NCBI RefSeq assembly: GCF_010092985.1
Contig: NZ_CP048106.1
Coordinates: forward strand, 2,294,001-2,358,000
Source of the DNA: Pontibacter pudoricolor
GTDB lineage: Bacteria; Bacteroidota; Bacteroidia; Cytophagales; Hymenobacteraceae
DNA length: 64,000 nt
Direction: 5' to 3'
Shown: positions 43,657-52,419 of the stretch, one piece after another
Position numbering within the stretch: the stretch's first letter is position 1
How the letters are laid out: each line of letters starts with the position of its first letter
Position numbers and translations under genes: made by a program
Notes under the pieces: generated by a model
Told to the model about the DNA's origin: nothing
Databases searched by the model: none
The model's input: the letters and a program-made list of their open reading frames with translations, nothing else

Positions 43657-44628
43657 TTACTTCTCCGTTGCCTCTGTTCCGCTTTCTTTACTCGATTCAT
43701 CCACAACATAAAGTGGCCTGCCCTGTACGTTGTTAAACACGCGCGCCAGGTACTCGCCGGCAATACCTAAACAAATAAGCTGCACACCGCCCAGGAACAA
43801 AACGCTTAAAATGATGGAAGCCCAACCTTCTACATAATCCTTAAAAATAAGGCGAGCCAGCAAGGCATAGATCATAACTATAAATGCACCTCCTGAGACT
43901 ATAAAACCCAGCATAGAAGCCATTTTAAGCGGAAAATCTGAAAAAGAAGTAATACCATCGAAAGCAAAGCGTAACATTTTACGGTAGGTATAGCCGGTCG
44001 CGCCACCATGCCGCTCGTCGCGGGTATAGTTTATCCAGGTTTGCCGGAAGCCAACCCAGGCTACCTGCCCACGCAAAAATTTATTTCGTTCCGGCATCTG
44101 TTTCAGAACACGTACTATTTTGGCGTCCATTATCCTGAAATCGCCGGTATCCAGCGGAATGTTTACATGTGTGATTTTTGAAAGAAGGCGGTAAAAGAAT
44201 TTGGCTGTCATTTTCTTCAGGTAGCTTTCGCCTTTGCGGTAAACTCTGCGTCCATATACCACCTCAAAACCTTCCTGCATTTTAGCATATAGTTGCGGGA
44301 TCAGCTCAGGCGGGTCCTGCAGGTCTGCATCCATTACGACAACAGCTTTACCAACCGCTACATCCAGCCCCGCCGAAACGGCCACCTGGTGCCCGAAATT
44401 CCTACTCAGGCTTATATAGTTTACAGAAGTATTACTGGCTGCAAGCTCTTTTATAAACCGAAGTGAGTCATCCAGGCTGCCATCATTTACAAAGATCAGC
44501 TCATAGTTTACCTGCATCTGCTGTAATACAGAAAGCAACCTGTCATATAACTTAGGCAAATTGTTGCCCTCATTATAAACAGGTACCACTATAGATAAAT
44601 CAGGATCAGTTGTAACGTTTTCAGTCAT
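43657..44628 (-). CDS. Family 2 glycosyltransferase (GtrB/ArnC-like)
   Basis: A 323-residue inner-membrane glycosyltransferase that moves a sugar to polyprenyl phosphate. The ATG at 44628 (MTENVTTDPDLSIVVPVYNEG) starts the GT-A domain; an upstream ATG would add an unneeded leader. The DxD-type motif is in VVMDADLQDPPELIP, and the C-terminal part has two helices (MLGFIVSGGAFIVMIYALL and IILSVLFLGGVQLICLGIAGEYLARVF, quoted in part). Neighbours do not reveal a glycan pathway. A TATATTTG box lies upstream at 44662. Confidence 0.92.
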   Translation of the reverse strand: MTENVTTDPDLSIVVPVYNEGNNLPKLYDRLLSVLQQMQVNYELIFVNDGSLDDSLRFIKELAASNTSVNYISLSRNFGHQVAVSAGLDVAVGKAVVVMDADLQDPPELIPQLYAKMQEGFEVVYGRRVYRKGESYLKKMTAKFFYRLLSKITHVNIPLDTGDFRIMDAKIVRVLKQMPERNKFLRGQVAWVGFRQTWINYTRDERHGGATGYTYRKMLRFAFDGITSFSDFPLKMASMLGFIVSGGAFIVMIYALLARLIFKDYVEGWASIILSVLFLGGVQLICLGIAGEYLARVFNNVQGRPLYVVDESSKESGTEATEK

Positions 44629-44661
44629 CAGGGTGAAAGGCAGAAATTGGTTGCTATAGTA

Positions 44662-44669
44662 CAAATATA
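44662..44669 (-). promoter_or_regulatory. Possible -7 element before the glycosyltransferase
   Basis: Minus-strand TATATTTG, about 33 bases before the ATG at 44628; the -33 element is not clear. Confidence 0.4.
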
Positions 44670-44727
44670 AGATTTATAGTCAGCCATCTGTAGCACCTAT
44701 CCAGATTTATAGTTCCCCTTAAAAACA

Positions 44728-44754
44728 AAGGCGCTGCATTGCTGCAGCGCCTTT
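44728..44754 (-). terminator. Hairpin terminator after the M13 peptidase
   Basis: AAAGGCGCTGCA and TGCAGCGCCTTT form a perfect stem with loop TTG(C). Confidence 0.85.
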
Positions 44755-44776
44755 ACCTATAGTTTATAGTTTACAC

Positions 44777-46861
44777 TTACCAGATTTTCACACGGTTGTT
44801 CTCGGCCTGGAACATGTTATCGCCCTGCTCGCAGCCAAACGCTTCGTAAAACTGTGGCATGTTAGATACAGGCCCGTTTGTTCGGAAGCGACCCGGTGAA
44901 TGTGGATCTGTGAGTATTTGCTGGTTCTGTGCTTCGTCGCGCATATTCACGCGCCAGATCTGTGCCCATGCCAGGAAGAAACGCTGCTCTGGCGTAAAGC
45001 CCGCAATCAGGCCCGGGTTCTTTTTCTCCAGTGCTTTTTGCAGTGCAGTGTAGGCAATGTTCAAACCACCGATATCTGCAATGTTTTCACCCATTGTTAG
45101 TTTGCCATTTACTGGCAAATTATCTAAAACCGTGTAACCGCTGTACTGCTTATCCACCATAGCGGCGCGGGCATTAAATTTCTCCAGGTCTTCTTTGCTC
45201 CACCAGTCTTTCAGGTTACCTTCAAAGTCATATTTGGCACCCTGATCATCGAAACCATGTGTTAGTTCGTGGCCGATAACTGCACCCATACCGCCATAGT
45301 TAACAGCGTCGTCTGCGTTAGGATCAAAGAACGGAGGTTGTAAAATACCTGCCGGGAACACGATCTCGTTCATGCTCGGGTTATAATAAGCATTTACAGT
45401 AGGAGGCGACATAAACCACTCGGTACGGTCTACTGGCTGACCAATTTTACCGATGTTTTTACGGAACGCAAACTGGCTGGCGCGCATCACATTCTCGGCA
45501 TAAGAATTACGGTTAATATCGAGTCCTTTATAGTTCTCCCACTTATCAGGATATCCGATTTTAACAGCAAAGGCATTCAGTTTTTCCAGGGCGCGTTTCT
45601 TTGTTTCTTCGCTCATCCAGTCCAGGTCACGAACGTGTTCTTTAAAGGCTTCCTGTAAATTATTAACCATTTCAAGCGCTTTCTGCTTGGCTTCCGGCGA
45701 GAACGTTTTCTGTACATATAACTGCCCTAACGCTTCGCCCATGGCACCATCCGTAGCCTGCAGCACACGTTTCCAGCGAGGCTGCATTTCTTTGGCTCCA
45801 TTCAGTACCTTGCCATAAAAGTTAAAGTTTTCCTGCACAAACTCCTGGCTCAGGTATGGTGCGGATGTACGGGCCAGATGCCAGCGTGTGTAGGTTTTCC
45901 AGTCGGCTACGGGTATACTTTTCAGCATACCGCTCAGCTCTTTAAAGAAAGCAGGCTGCCCCACTATAAGTTCTTTAGACGACTGCGCTCCCATATTTGT
46001 CAGGAGCTGGGTAATTTTCAGGTTTGGATTTTGCCTGGCAAATTCCTGGATAGTCATTTTGTTATAGTTGGCATACGGGTCGCGCAGTTCCACGCGGGTT
46101 CTGGAAGCCTTCGCCAGCCTGGTTTCAATGTCCATTACCGTTCTGGCCTTTTTCTGGGCAGATGCAGCATCATCTCCTATTAACCGGAACATGTTCTGCA
46201 GGTGCTTCAGGTATTCTGTGCGGATGGTTTTAGAACGCTCATCCTCTTTCAGGTAATAATCACGGTCTGGCAAGCCCAAGCCGCCCTGCATGGCCCATAA
46301 TGCATATTGTGTGCTTATTTTATCATCCTGGGTAACATACATCGTAAAGTAGCCGCTTACGCCTTTGGTTTTAAGGTCAGCAACTGTCTTTAGTAGTTCG
46401 TCGGTAGTTTTAGCAGCGGCAATTTGTTCCATTTCTGGTTTAATAGGTGTCATGCCTGCCTTGTTAACAGCCACGGAGTCCATGCCTGCCGCATAAAAAT
46501 CGCCTACCAGTTGTGCCGGCGAGCCTTTTGTTACTGTGGTGTTCGAGGCTGCCTCTGTCAACAGTTCGCGTAGTATAGCGTTATTCTTTTCGGCTAACTC
46601 GTTAAAAGAGCCCCACCTGCTTTCCGATGCGGGTATCGGGTTGTTTTTGACCCAGCCACCGTTCGCATACTGGTAAAAATCTTCGCAGGCATTAACTGTG
46701 GTATCCAGGTTGGCAAGGTCAAGCCCTGTTCCCATATTCATTTCCGTTGTAGTGGCAGAGGCGGTACTGGCAGCATCGTCGGAGGTGGTGGAAGAACTAC
46801 AACCCGCCAGCCATAAGCCGGCAAGTGCAGCCGAAGAAAGTAACAGATATCTATTTTTCAT
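44777..46861 (-). CDS. M13 family metallopeptidase (neprilysin/PepO-like) lipoprotein
   Basis: A 694-residue zinc peptidase. Lipoprotein signal MKNRYLLLSSAALAGLWLAGC with lipobox LAGC. The N-terminal M13 domain follows (CEDFYQYANGGWVKNNPIPA). The zinc motif HELTH is at about residues 531-535 with the second E in ENIADIGG, and the NAYYNPSMNEIVFPAGILQPPFF segment and C-terminal FGCEQGDNMFQAENNRVKIW end are as in the family. Expected to cleave oligopeptides outside the cytoplasm. Confidence 0.96.
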   Translation of the reverse strand: MKNRYLLLSSAALAGLWLAGCSSSTTSDDAASTASATTTEMNMGTGLDLANLDTTVNACEDFYQYANGGWVKNNPIPASESRWGSFNELAEKNNAILRELLTEAASNTTVTKGSPAQLVGDFYAAGMDSVAVNKAGMTPIKPEMEQIAAAKTTDELLKTVADLKTKGVSGYFTMYVTQDDKISTQYALWAMQGGLGLPDRDYYLKEDERSKTIRTEYLKHLQNMFRLIGDDAASAQKKARTVMDIETRLAKASRTRVELRDPYANYNKMTIQEFARQNPNLKITQLLTNMGAQSSKELIVGQPAFFKELSGMLKSIPVADWKTYTRWHLARTSAPYLSQEFVQENFNFYGKVLNGAKEMQPRWKRVLQATDGAMGEALGQLYVQKTFSPEAKQKALEMVNNLQEAFKEHVRDLDWMSEETKKRALEKLNAFAVKIGYPDKWENYKGLDINRNSYAENVMRASQFAFRKNIGKIGQPVDRTEWFMSPPTVNAYYNPSMNEIVFPAGILQPPFFDPNADDAVNYGGMGAVIGHELTHGFDDQGAKYDFEGNLKDWWSKEDLEKFNARAAMVDKQYSGYTVLDNLPVNGKLTMGENIADIGGLNIAYTALQKALEKKNPGLIAGFTPEQRFFLAWAQIWRVNMRDEAQNQQILTDPHSPGRFRTNGPVSNMPQFYEAFGCEQGDNMFQAENNRVKIW

Positions 46862-47006
46862 AAGGCTATTATATTTATTTTATGTTACGGGTACAAAATT
46901 CAGTAACGAGCAATTCATCAGAATAAATACTTCATTTATAGTTTATAGTTGCTTAAAGCCGGCACCTAAAGGCTGCTATCGAAACCGAAACTATGCTCAG
47001 ACAAAA

Positions 47007-47042
47007 AAAACGCCCCGGCTAAACTATAGCCGGGGCGTTTTG
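47007..47042 (-). terminator. Hairpin terminator with AACTATAG in its loop
   Basis: AAACGCCCCGGCT and AGCCGGGGCGTTT form a perfect stem with loop AAACTAT, so the iterated word sits in the loop; serves the S9D peptidase gene. Confidence 0.88.
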
Positions 47043-47059
47043 TATTTCAGAAATCAGAC

Positions 47060-49516
47060 TTATTGTACTGGTCTGTTCTTTACATAGGTGTTCAGCCAGG
47101 TATCCATTTCCCATAACATGTGCAGGATAGATTCCTTGGCAGCATAGCCATGGCTTTCGTGCGGCAGGAACACTAAACGCGTGGTAGCTCCGTGACCCTT
47201 CAGCGCATTGTAAAAACGCTCGCTCTGTACCGGGAAAGTACCTGAGTTATTATCGGCTTCACCGTGAATGAGCAGGATCGGAGTTTTTACTTTATCTGCA
47301 AACGAGAATGGCGACATTCTGTGGTATACTTCCGGAGCTTCCCAGTAAGAACGTTCCTCCTGCTGGAAACCAAAAGGCGTTAAGGTACGGTTGTACGCAC
47401 CGCTACGGGCAATACCCGCTGCAAACAGATCAGAGTGGGCCAGTAAGTTAGCCGTCATAAAAGCGCCATACGAGTGACCACCAACTGCAACACGCTTCGG
47501 GTCAACCACCCCCATACTTACTACTTTGTCGATAGCAGCTTTAGCGCTTGCTACCAGCTGTTCGTTATACGTGTCGTTTGGCTGTGCACTGCCTTCTCCT
47601 ACAATCGGAATATCGGTTCTGTCCAGCACAGCATAGCCCTGTGTTACCCAGAACAACGGCGAACCGGAGCTGATACGGGTAAACTCGTAAGGAGAGCTTT
47701 TCACCTGACCGGCAGTTGCCGCATTCTTAAACTCGCGCGGGTAAGCCCACATCAGCATTGGAAGCGGTGCGTCGCCTTTCTTGTAATCTTTCGGCAGGTA
47801 TAAAACAGCGTTCAGTTTTACACCATCGTTACGCTCGTACTGCAGCATTTCTTTCTGCACACCTTCCAGTTGCGGAGTTGGGTGCGGGAAGGTAGTTACC
47901 TGCGTCAGTTGCTTTTTGCCCAGATCGCGCACAAAATAGTTAGGTGCATCTTTTTCAGATTCTCTTCTGGTGATGATCTGCTTTTTATCCAGGTTAATGA
48001 TATCTACCGGGCGCTCATAGTACGGCGCTTCAGAACGGAACAATATCTTTGCCTTCTTAGATTTCAGGTTAAATTCGCTCAGGAACGGGCGGTTACCTTC
48101 CGGAGATCCACCTTCCGAGATCATGTAAATGTTCTGGCCCTTTTTATCGGTTAGCAGCACGCTGCGGCCATACTTATTTTTAGTGAAAACAGGCGAACCC
48201 GGGTCATTATAACCATCTTCGTAAGAGCGCTCGATCAGAACGGTAGCTTTTCCGGGCTTTGCAGGGTCAACTGTACTTACACGTTCTGCACGGGTTTTCC
48301 ACCAGCGCTCGTTTACCAGCGCCAGGTTTTCGCCCCACTGTATCCCTCTGTATCTGTACTTGGTTGTAGCCAGCTTAGCCGGCTTGGTAGTAAAAGGTGC
48401 ATCCAGGGTATAAACTATATCGCGTACGGCTACTTCTTTGTTCGCGTCGCCGCCATCCTGCGCTTCTGCCCAGTACAGCGTAGCAGGCTTATCAGGGCGC
48501 CAGCTATAGTTGCGTGGTCCTTTGGCTACGGCATCAAACGCAATCGGAATGTCTTCGGCCAGCGGCAGTTGTGCCAGCTGCTTCACTACTTTACCATCGC
48601 GGCTCCAAACTTCTACGTTGTACGGAAAGTTGTAAGACGGCACTAGGTAAGAGTATGGTTTCTGCATCGTTTCAACCAACAGATACTGACCATCCGGCGA
48701 CACTTCAAAACCTTTTACCACGCCAGCTTTTCCTATAGCTTGCTGTTGTCCGTCTACTGTTACCAGCTTCAGTTGCGTCTGCATGTAGTAGTCGAACAGC
48801 TGCTCGTCGTAGCGGTTTTTAAGCAAGTCCTGGTACGTGCGCGATGGCTTTACTTTACCAATGTTTTGCTGGATGGTCGGACCCGCCGGAGCCAGGGAAG
48901 GTTTTGGCATTTCGCCGCGGTTTTCATCTACAAACTTTACTACCAGCGTCTTGCTATCCGAGGTCCACTCGAATGGGCTGCCTCTGTGGGCATCGTTTAT
49001 AGTTGCATTCGTCAGCTTTTTCGCCTGTTTTGTGCTGATATCGGCAATCCATAGTTCGATACCGTTGGCAACAGTGTTTGTAAAGGCGATATATTTTTCA
49101 TCCGGCGACCAGGTAATGTAAGACAGCCGTGCATTTTGTGGCAAACCTTTTATCTGGCTTTCCTGGCCTCCGTTTACCTGTTTTATTTTAATGTTGCTGA
49201 TAGACGACGCGCGACTCTGCCCGTTGGTAGCAGGGTTAATGCGCAGACCGGCCAGGCGGCTTTCCGGTTGTGCCAGTTCTTCAATGCTCGGGTAGCCCGG
49301 GCGCTCCAGCAGCAACATCAGGTCGCCTTTTGAGTTGATGCTTACCGATGGCGTGGCCGGTGCATCGATAATGTCGGCTATAGTTTGCGGCGGGCGTTGG
49401 TAAGAGATGTTCAGGTCCTGTGCCCCCTGCGCAAAGGCGGTGGGTGCAGGCGAGCCTCCTAACAGCAACAGCCCCAGCAGGGCTATACCTGCAGTTTTGG
49501 TTTTGTAAAGGTTCAT
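47060..49516 (-). CDS. S9 family peptidase similar to chloroplast glutamyl endopeptidase
   Basis: An 818-residue secreted serine peptidase. Signal peptide MNLYKTKTAGIALLGLLLLGG ending in the PTAFAQ area. Propeller residues 50-560 include LSYITWSPDEKYIAFTN and SPDGQYLLVET. The hydrolase domain has nucleophile GGHSYGAFMTANLL near residue 680, then AGIARSGAYNRTLTPFGFQ, very similar to plant CGEP (S9D), and the catalytic Asp/His in HGEADNNSGTFP and HESHGY. Role: degradation of peptides, probably after glutamate. Confidence 0.93.
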   Translation of the reverse strand: MNLYKTKTAGIALLGLLLLGGSPAPTAFAQGAQDLNISYQRPPQTIADIIDAPATPSVSINSKGDLMLLLERPGYPSIEELAQPESRLAGLRINPATNGQSRASSISNIKIKQVNGGQESQIKGLPQNARLSYITWSPDEKYIAFTNTVANGIELWIADISTKQAKKLTNATINDAHRGSPFEWTSDSKTLVVKFVDENRGEMPKPSLAPAGPTIQQNIGKVKPSRTYQDLLKNRYDEQLFDYYMQTQLKLVTVDGQQQAIGKAGVVKGFEVSPDGQYLLVETMQKPYSYLVPSYNFPYNVEVWSRDGKVVKQLAQLPLAEDIPIAFDAVAKGPRNYSWRPDKPATLYWAEAQDGGDANKEVAVRDIVYTLDAPFTTKPAKLATTKYRYRGIQWGENLALVNERWWKTRAERVSTVDPAKPGKATVLIERSYEDGYNDPGSPVFTKNKYGRSVLLTDKKGQNIYMISEGGSPEGNRPFLSEFNLKSKKAKILFRSEAPYYERPVDIINLDKKQIITRRESEKDAPNYFVRDLGKKQLTQVTTFPHPTPQLEGVQKEMLQYERNDGVKLNAVLYLPKDYKKGDAPLPMLMWAYPREFKNAATAGQVKSSPYEFTRISSGSPLFWVTQGYAVLDRTDIPIVGEGSAQPNDTYNEQLVASAKAAIDKVVSMGVVDPKRVAVGGHSYGAFMTANLLAHSDLFAAGIARSGAYNRTLTPFGFQQEERSYWEAPEVYHRMSPFSFADKVKTPILLIHGEADNNSGTFPVQSERFYNALKGHGATTRLVFLPHESHGYAAKESILHMLWEMDTWLNTYVKNRPVQ

Positions 49517-49666
49517 GTCAGATAAAGTGTAAGATTAGTTTGTAGTGCTTAGATGTAATTTAAGGAGAATAGTTTAATCTAAAGAGCTCTCCCTGATCAA
49601 TATTTCATATATTTAATTTTGGCAATATTATTGCTTGGAATATTGCTACACCTAAACCACAATTTT

Positions 49667-50446
49667 ATGAAAACCAAAAACTTACTCCTCACTTTTATCA
49701 TTTTTTTGCTGGGTATCGAAGCAACTTCTCAATCCAGAAATAGCCGGACGCTTGAGATACGTTCTTACGAAACATTTTTTGTCGGACCTGAGAACGAGCT
49801 CGACCTGGATACATTGATTATGCACAACAACTCCATTCTCAGGTTCGACCCTGCTAAACCAGGAAAACTGGTAGCCAGATTAGCCATAATAGGCCGCAAA
49901 TGTAAAATAACTGCTAAAGGCGCCGATGGTGAAGAAGGGAACAACTTTACACCTGGCGAAGATGGCAGAAATGGCGGAACACTGGATGTATTTCTCAATT
50001 TTAAAAGTTTAGGATGGCTGATTATAGATATCAGAGGAGGAGACGGCGGTAATGGTGCAAATGGAATATCTGGGCTAAAAGGTAAACCTTCTAAAACTGA
50101 GACGCGATCTTATATCGATGCAAAAGGAAAATTGCAGACTACAACTATAGTACAGCTTGGTGATCCTGGATCTGATGGCACAGACGCTACAAGAGGGGGC
50201 AGCGGCGGAAGCGGCGGGCAACTTAAATTAACTTACGACTCAAAATTATTCACACCTACTTTCAATCAAAGTAAGAAAAAAGCGCAGAGCGTAAATATAC
50301 TTTATGCAGGTGGTGTTAAAGGAAAAGACGGAACGCCTGGCAAAGGTGGTATGGGCAGTAAAGACGGTACAGTTAAATATACCCCAACCCAAGCTAGCAA
50401 TACCGGACACATTGAGATTAAAAGAGCAGATGTTACCTCAAAATAA
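49667..50446 (+). CDS. Collagen-like secreted protein, copy 1
   Basis: A 259-residue exported protein. I start at the ATG at 49667 (MKTKNLLLTFIIFLLGIEATSQS), since the upstream TTG adds residues before the signal. After a beta-like first part (FFVGPENELDLDTLIMHNNSILRFD, quoted in part) come runs of Gly-X-Y: GADGEEGNNFTPGEDGRNGG, GGDGGNGANGISGLKGK, LGDPGSDGTDATRGG, and a final VKGKDGTPGKGGMGS. Two related copies lie directly downstream. It has no LPXTG or T9SS tail that I can recognise. The glycine regions suggest a structural or adhesive role; function is inferred, not known. Confidence 0.85.
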   Translation: MKTKNLLLTFIIFLLGIEATSQSRNSRTLEIRSYETFFVGPENELDLDTLIMHNNSILRFDPAKPGKLVARLAIIGRKCKITAKGADGEEGNNFTPGEDGRNGGTLDVFLNFKSLGWLIIDIRGGDGGNGANGISGLKGKPSKTETRSYIDAKGKLQTTTIVQLGDPGSDGTDATRGGSGGSGGQLKLTYDSKLFTPTFNQSKKKAQSVNILYAGGVKGKDGTPGKGGMGSKDGTVKYTPTQASNTGHIEIKRADVTSK

Positions 50447-50488
50447 TTCTGCCTGAAACAACCGAATTTACTATTTTAACCAACCCAC

Positions 50489-51111
50489 TTGAAAAACAGC
50501 TACCTTCTTACCTGCCTGATACTGCTCCCGATATGGTGCATCTGGTCAAACGCATTCCGCTAAACTGGAAATAAAAGAAAAAGAAGTGTTTATAGTTGGG
50601 CCGGATAACATGCTTGCTGCGGATTCCCTCATCATGCACGACAGATCATCTATAAAGTTCTCTTATGATACACCCGGCATTTTAAAAGCAACAATTGCTA
50701 TAGTTGGCAGTAAATGTGAGATTTTATCGAGAGATGAAAATGGCCTGGATAGTAAAAACGGGGAAGAATGGCATAAAAGGCCCTAAAGGAGAAGACATAG
50801 TACCCTATGAACTCATACCCGGCACACCCGGAACCGATGGCACAAATGCAACGACAGGCTTGCCTGGTGGCAACGGCGGCAATATCAGTTTCACGTAATC
50901 TATCAAAAAGTTTATTCCGGTTTTTAATCACTCTAAAGCCCGAAACAGCATCACGCTGCTATACACTGTAGGCGATGCAGGCAGAGACGGCACGCCGGGC
51001 AAGGGCGGCTTCCAGAGTGCAGATGGCATACTGGAACATAAAAAAGAACCAGGCTTTGTAGATAGGCAGATCAGGTTAAACAGTGCGAATACAGCTTCGA
51101 TACACGATTAA
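50489..51111 (+). pseudogene. Collagen-like protein, copy 2, decayed
   Basis: Remains of a second family member. The signal-like start (a TTG at 50489: LKNSYLLTCLILLPIW) is out of frame with VGPDNMLAADSLIMHDRS, which follows in another frame from about 50586 and stops at 50786. A third frame resumes with NGIKGPKGEDIVPYE and ends in the stop TAA at 50896-50898; the same frame then continues SIKKFIPVFNHSKARN... RDGTPGKGGFQSADG to 51111. Compared with copy 1, about 40-50 residues (from GEEG to NGISG) are missing, so an internal deletion created one frameshift. Thus at least two frameshifts and one stop: not functional. Confidence 0.88.
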
Positions 51112-51162
51112 TTTTTCAGGTTCTCATACATAACTTTTATACTCGCAACTATAGACTAAACT

Positions 51163-51960
51163 ATGATCCGGGCATTATCAATATCGTTATTTCTGCTCCT
51201 GAATCTTTTAGGTACAGTAAAGGGGCAATCAGTTCCTAAACTTGAAGTAAGGGCAGGGCAGGTATATGTTGTAGGACCGGACAACAGGCTTATAGTGGAT
51301 ACACTTGTGCTGCATAACAATGCAGAAATAAAGTTTGCTGCAAACACCACAGGCACTATGGTTGTAAAAGCGGCTTATGTTGGAGATGGCTGTACTATAA
51401 CTTCAAGAGGTAGTGACGGCGAACATGGAAAACGTAACGTGCCGGCAACAAATGGCGGAAATGGTGGAGACCTCGAGCTTAATATACACTTTATAAAGCT
51501 GGGCAGTCTAGCTCTGGATACCCGGGGTGGTGCCGGAGGAAAAGGTTATATAGGAAAAAATGGAAGCAAACCTGTTACCAAAAAAGAAGCAACCAAGGTA
51601 ATGGGAAAAGACGGCAATTATTCTACTGTTTACCATACAACTATAGTTAAAACAGGCTCCGAAGGCGAAAGTGGAACGGCAGCCGGTGCCGGTGGCAGTG
51701 GCGGAGATTTAACATTGACTTATAGTACCGAAGGTTTCGTTATTAACTTTAACCGTAATGCACGCTATAGTCAGAAAGCAACCAGGCACATAAATATCAT
51801 GACCCAGGCAGGTAAAACCGGGATTCCCGGAAAAGACGGCCGGTCTTATGTAGGATTTCAGGAAGAAGGTGCTGCAGTTATAACAGGCGCCCCGATTCCG
51901 GCACCTTATCAGAAGCAAACCGATGGACAGTTGAAACTGATCAATGCAAACAAAAACTGA
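51163..51960 (+). CDS. Collagen-like secreted protein, copy 3
   Basis: A 265-residue intact paralogue of copy 1. Signal MIRALSISLFLLLNLLGTVKGQ, then AGQVYVVGPDNRLIVDTLVLHNN (quoted in part), matching copies 1 and 2. Glycine-rich segments include GSDGEHGKRN, TRGGAGGKGYIGKNG, TGSEGESGTAAGAGGSGG and KTGIPGKDGRSY. A YSTVYHTTIVKTG segment replaces the TTTIVQLGD of copy 1. Distance from the pseudogene is 52 bases. Role unknown; the duplicated genes and Gly-X-Y tracts suggest a secreted structural or adhesive polymer. Confidence 0.85.
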   Translation: MIRALSISLFLLLNLLGTVKGQSVPKLEVRAGQVYVVGPDNRLIVDTLVLHNNAEIKFAANTTGTMVVKAAYVGDGCTITSRGSDGEHGKRNVPATNGGNGGDLELNIHFIKLGSLALDTRGGAGGKGYIGKNGSKPVTKKEATKVMGKDGNYSTVYHTTIVKTGSEGESGTAAGAGGSGGDLTLTYSTEGFVINFNRNARYSQKATRHINIMTQAGKTGIPGKDGRSYVGFQEEGAAVITGAPIPAPYQKQTDGQLKLINANKN

Positions 51961-52062
51961 TCTTGCTTAACATGAAAGAACCCGCCCCTTCCCTACTTTT
52001 ACCCTATCTGAAACAATTTAGCGCATTTTGCACTTAAAGGACCAGCAACCCGTTTATTTTAC

Positions 52063-52353
52063 ATGAGCAAAAACTTCCAGACACCCGAGAAAGTGATTTA
52101 TGTTTGCACCGGCAGCAAATGCAAAAAGAAAGGCGGCAAAGAAAACGGTAAGGCATTGCGGGAACTGATTAAACTCATGGGCCTGAAGGGGCGCGTGGAA
52201 GTAGTGAAGACCGAATGTACCGACCGCTGCGATTTCGCTCCTGTTATGTGTTTTCAGCCGGATAACTACTGGATGCACCACACTACCGAGCAGCAGGCTT
52301 TGCAGGCATTTAAAGATCACATACTGGATAAACCAGATACTCCCAACACATAA
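52063..52353 (+). CDS. Thioredoxin-like [2Fe-2S] ferredoxin
   Basis: A 96-residue protein of the thioredoxin-like 2Fe-2S family. Cysteine ligands: C15 and C20 (VCTGSKCKKKGG) and C52 and C56 (ECTDRCDFAP). The GSKCKKKGGKE and TDRCDFAPV motifs are diagnostic of this small ferredoxin group. The electron partner is unknown. The gene has its own terminator and lies away from its neighbours. Confidence 0.93.
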   Translation: MSKNFQTPEKVIYVCTGSKCKKKGGKENGKALRELIKLMGLKGRVEVVKTECTDRCDFAPVMCFQPDNYWMHHTTEQQALQAFKDHILDKPDTPNT

Positions 52354-52366
52354 TCACCTATAAAGC

Positions 52367-52398
52367 AAAAGCCTCAGGAGTTAACCGAAGGCTTTTTG
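52367..52398 (+). terminator. Weak hairpin terminator after the ferredoxin
   Basis: AAAAGCCT pairs with AGGCTTTT around a loop of about 13 bases, followed by TTTGTTTT. Confidence 0.6.
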
Positions 52399-52419
52399 TT
52401 TTATAGGTAAGAGGTGCTG

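Noticed and set aside
49667-51960. Collagen-like genes considered as phage tail-fibre genes
   Set aside because: Each has a signal peptide, and no phage structural, integrase or lysis gene is near.
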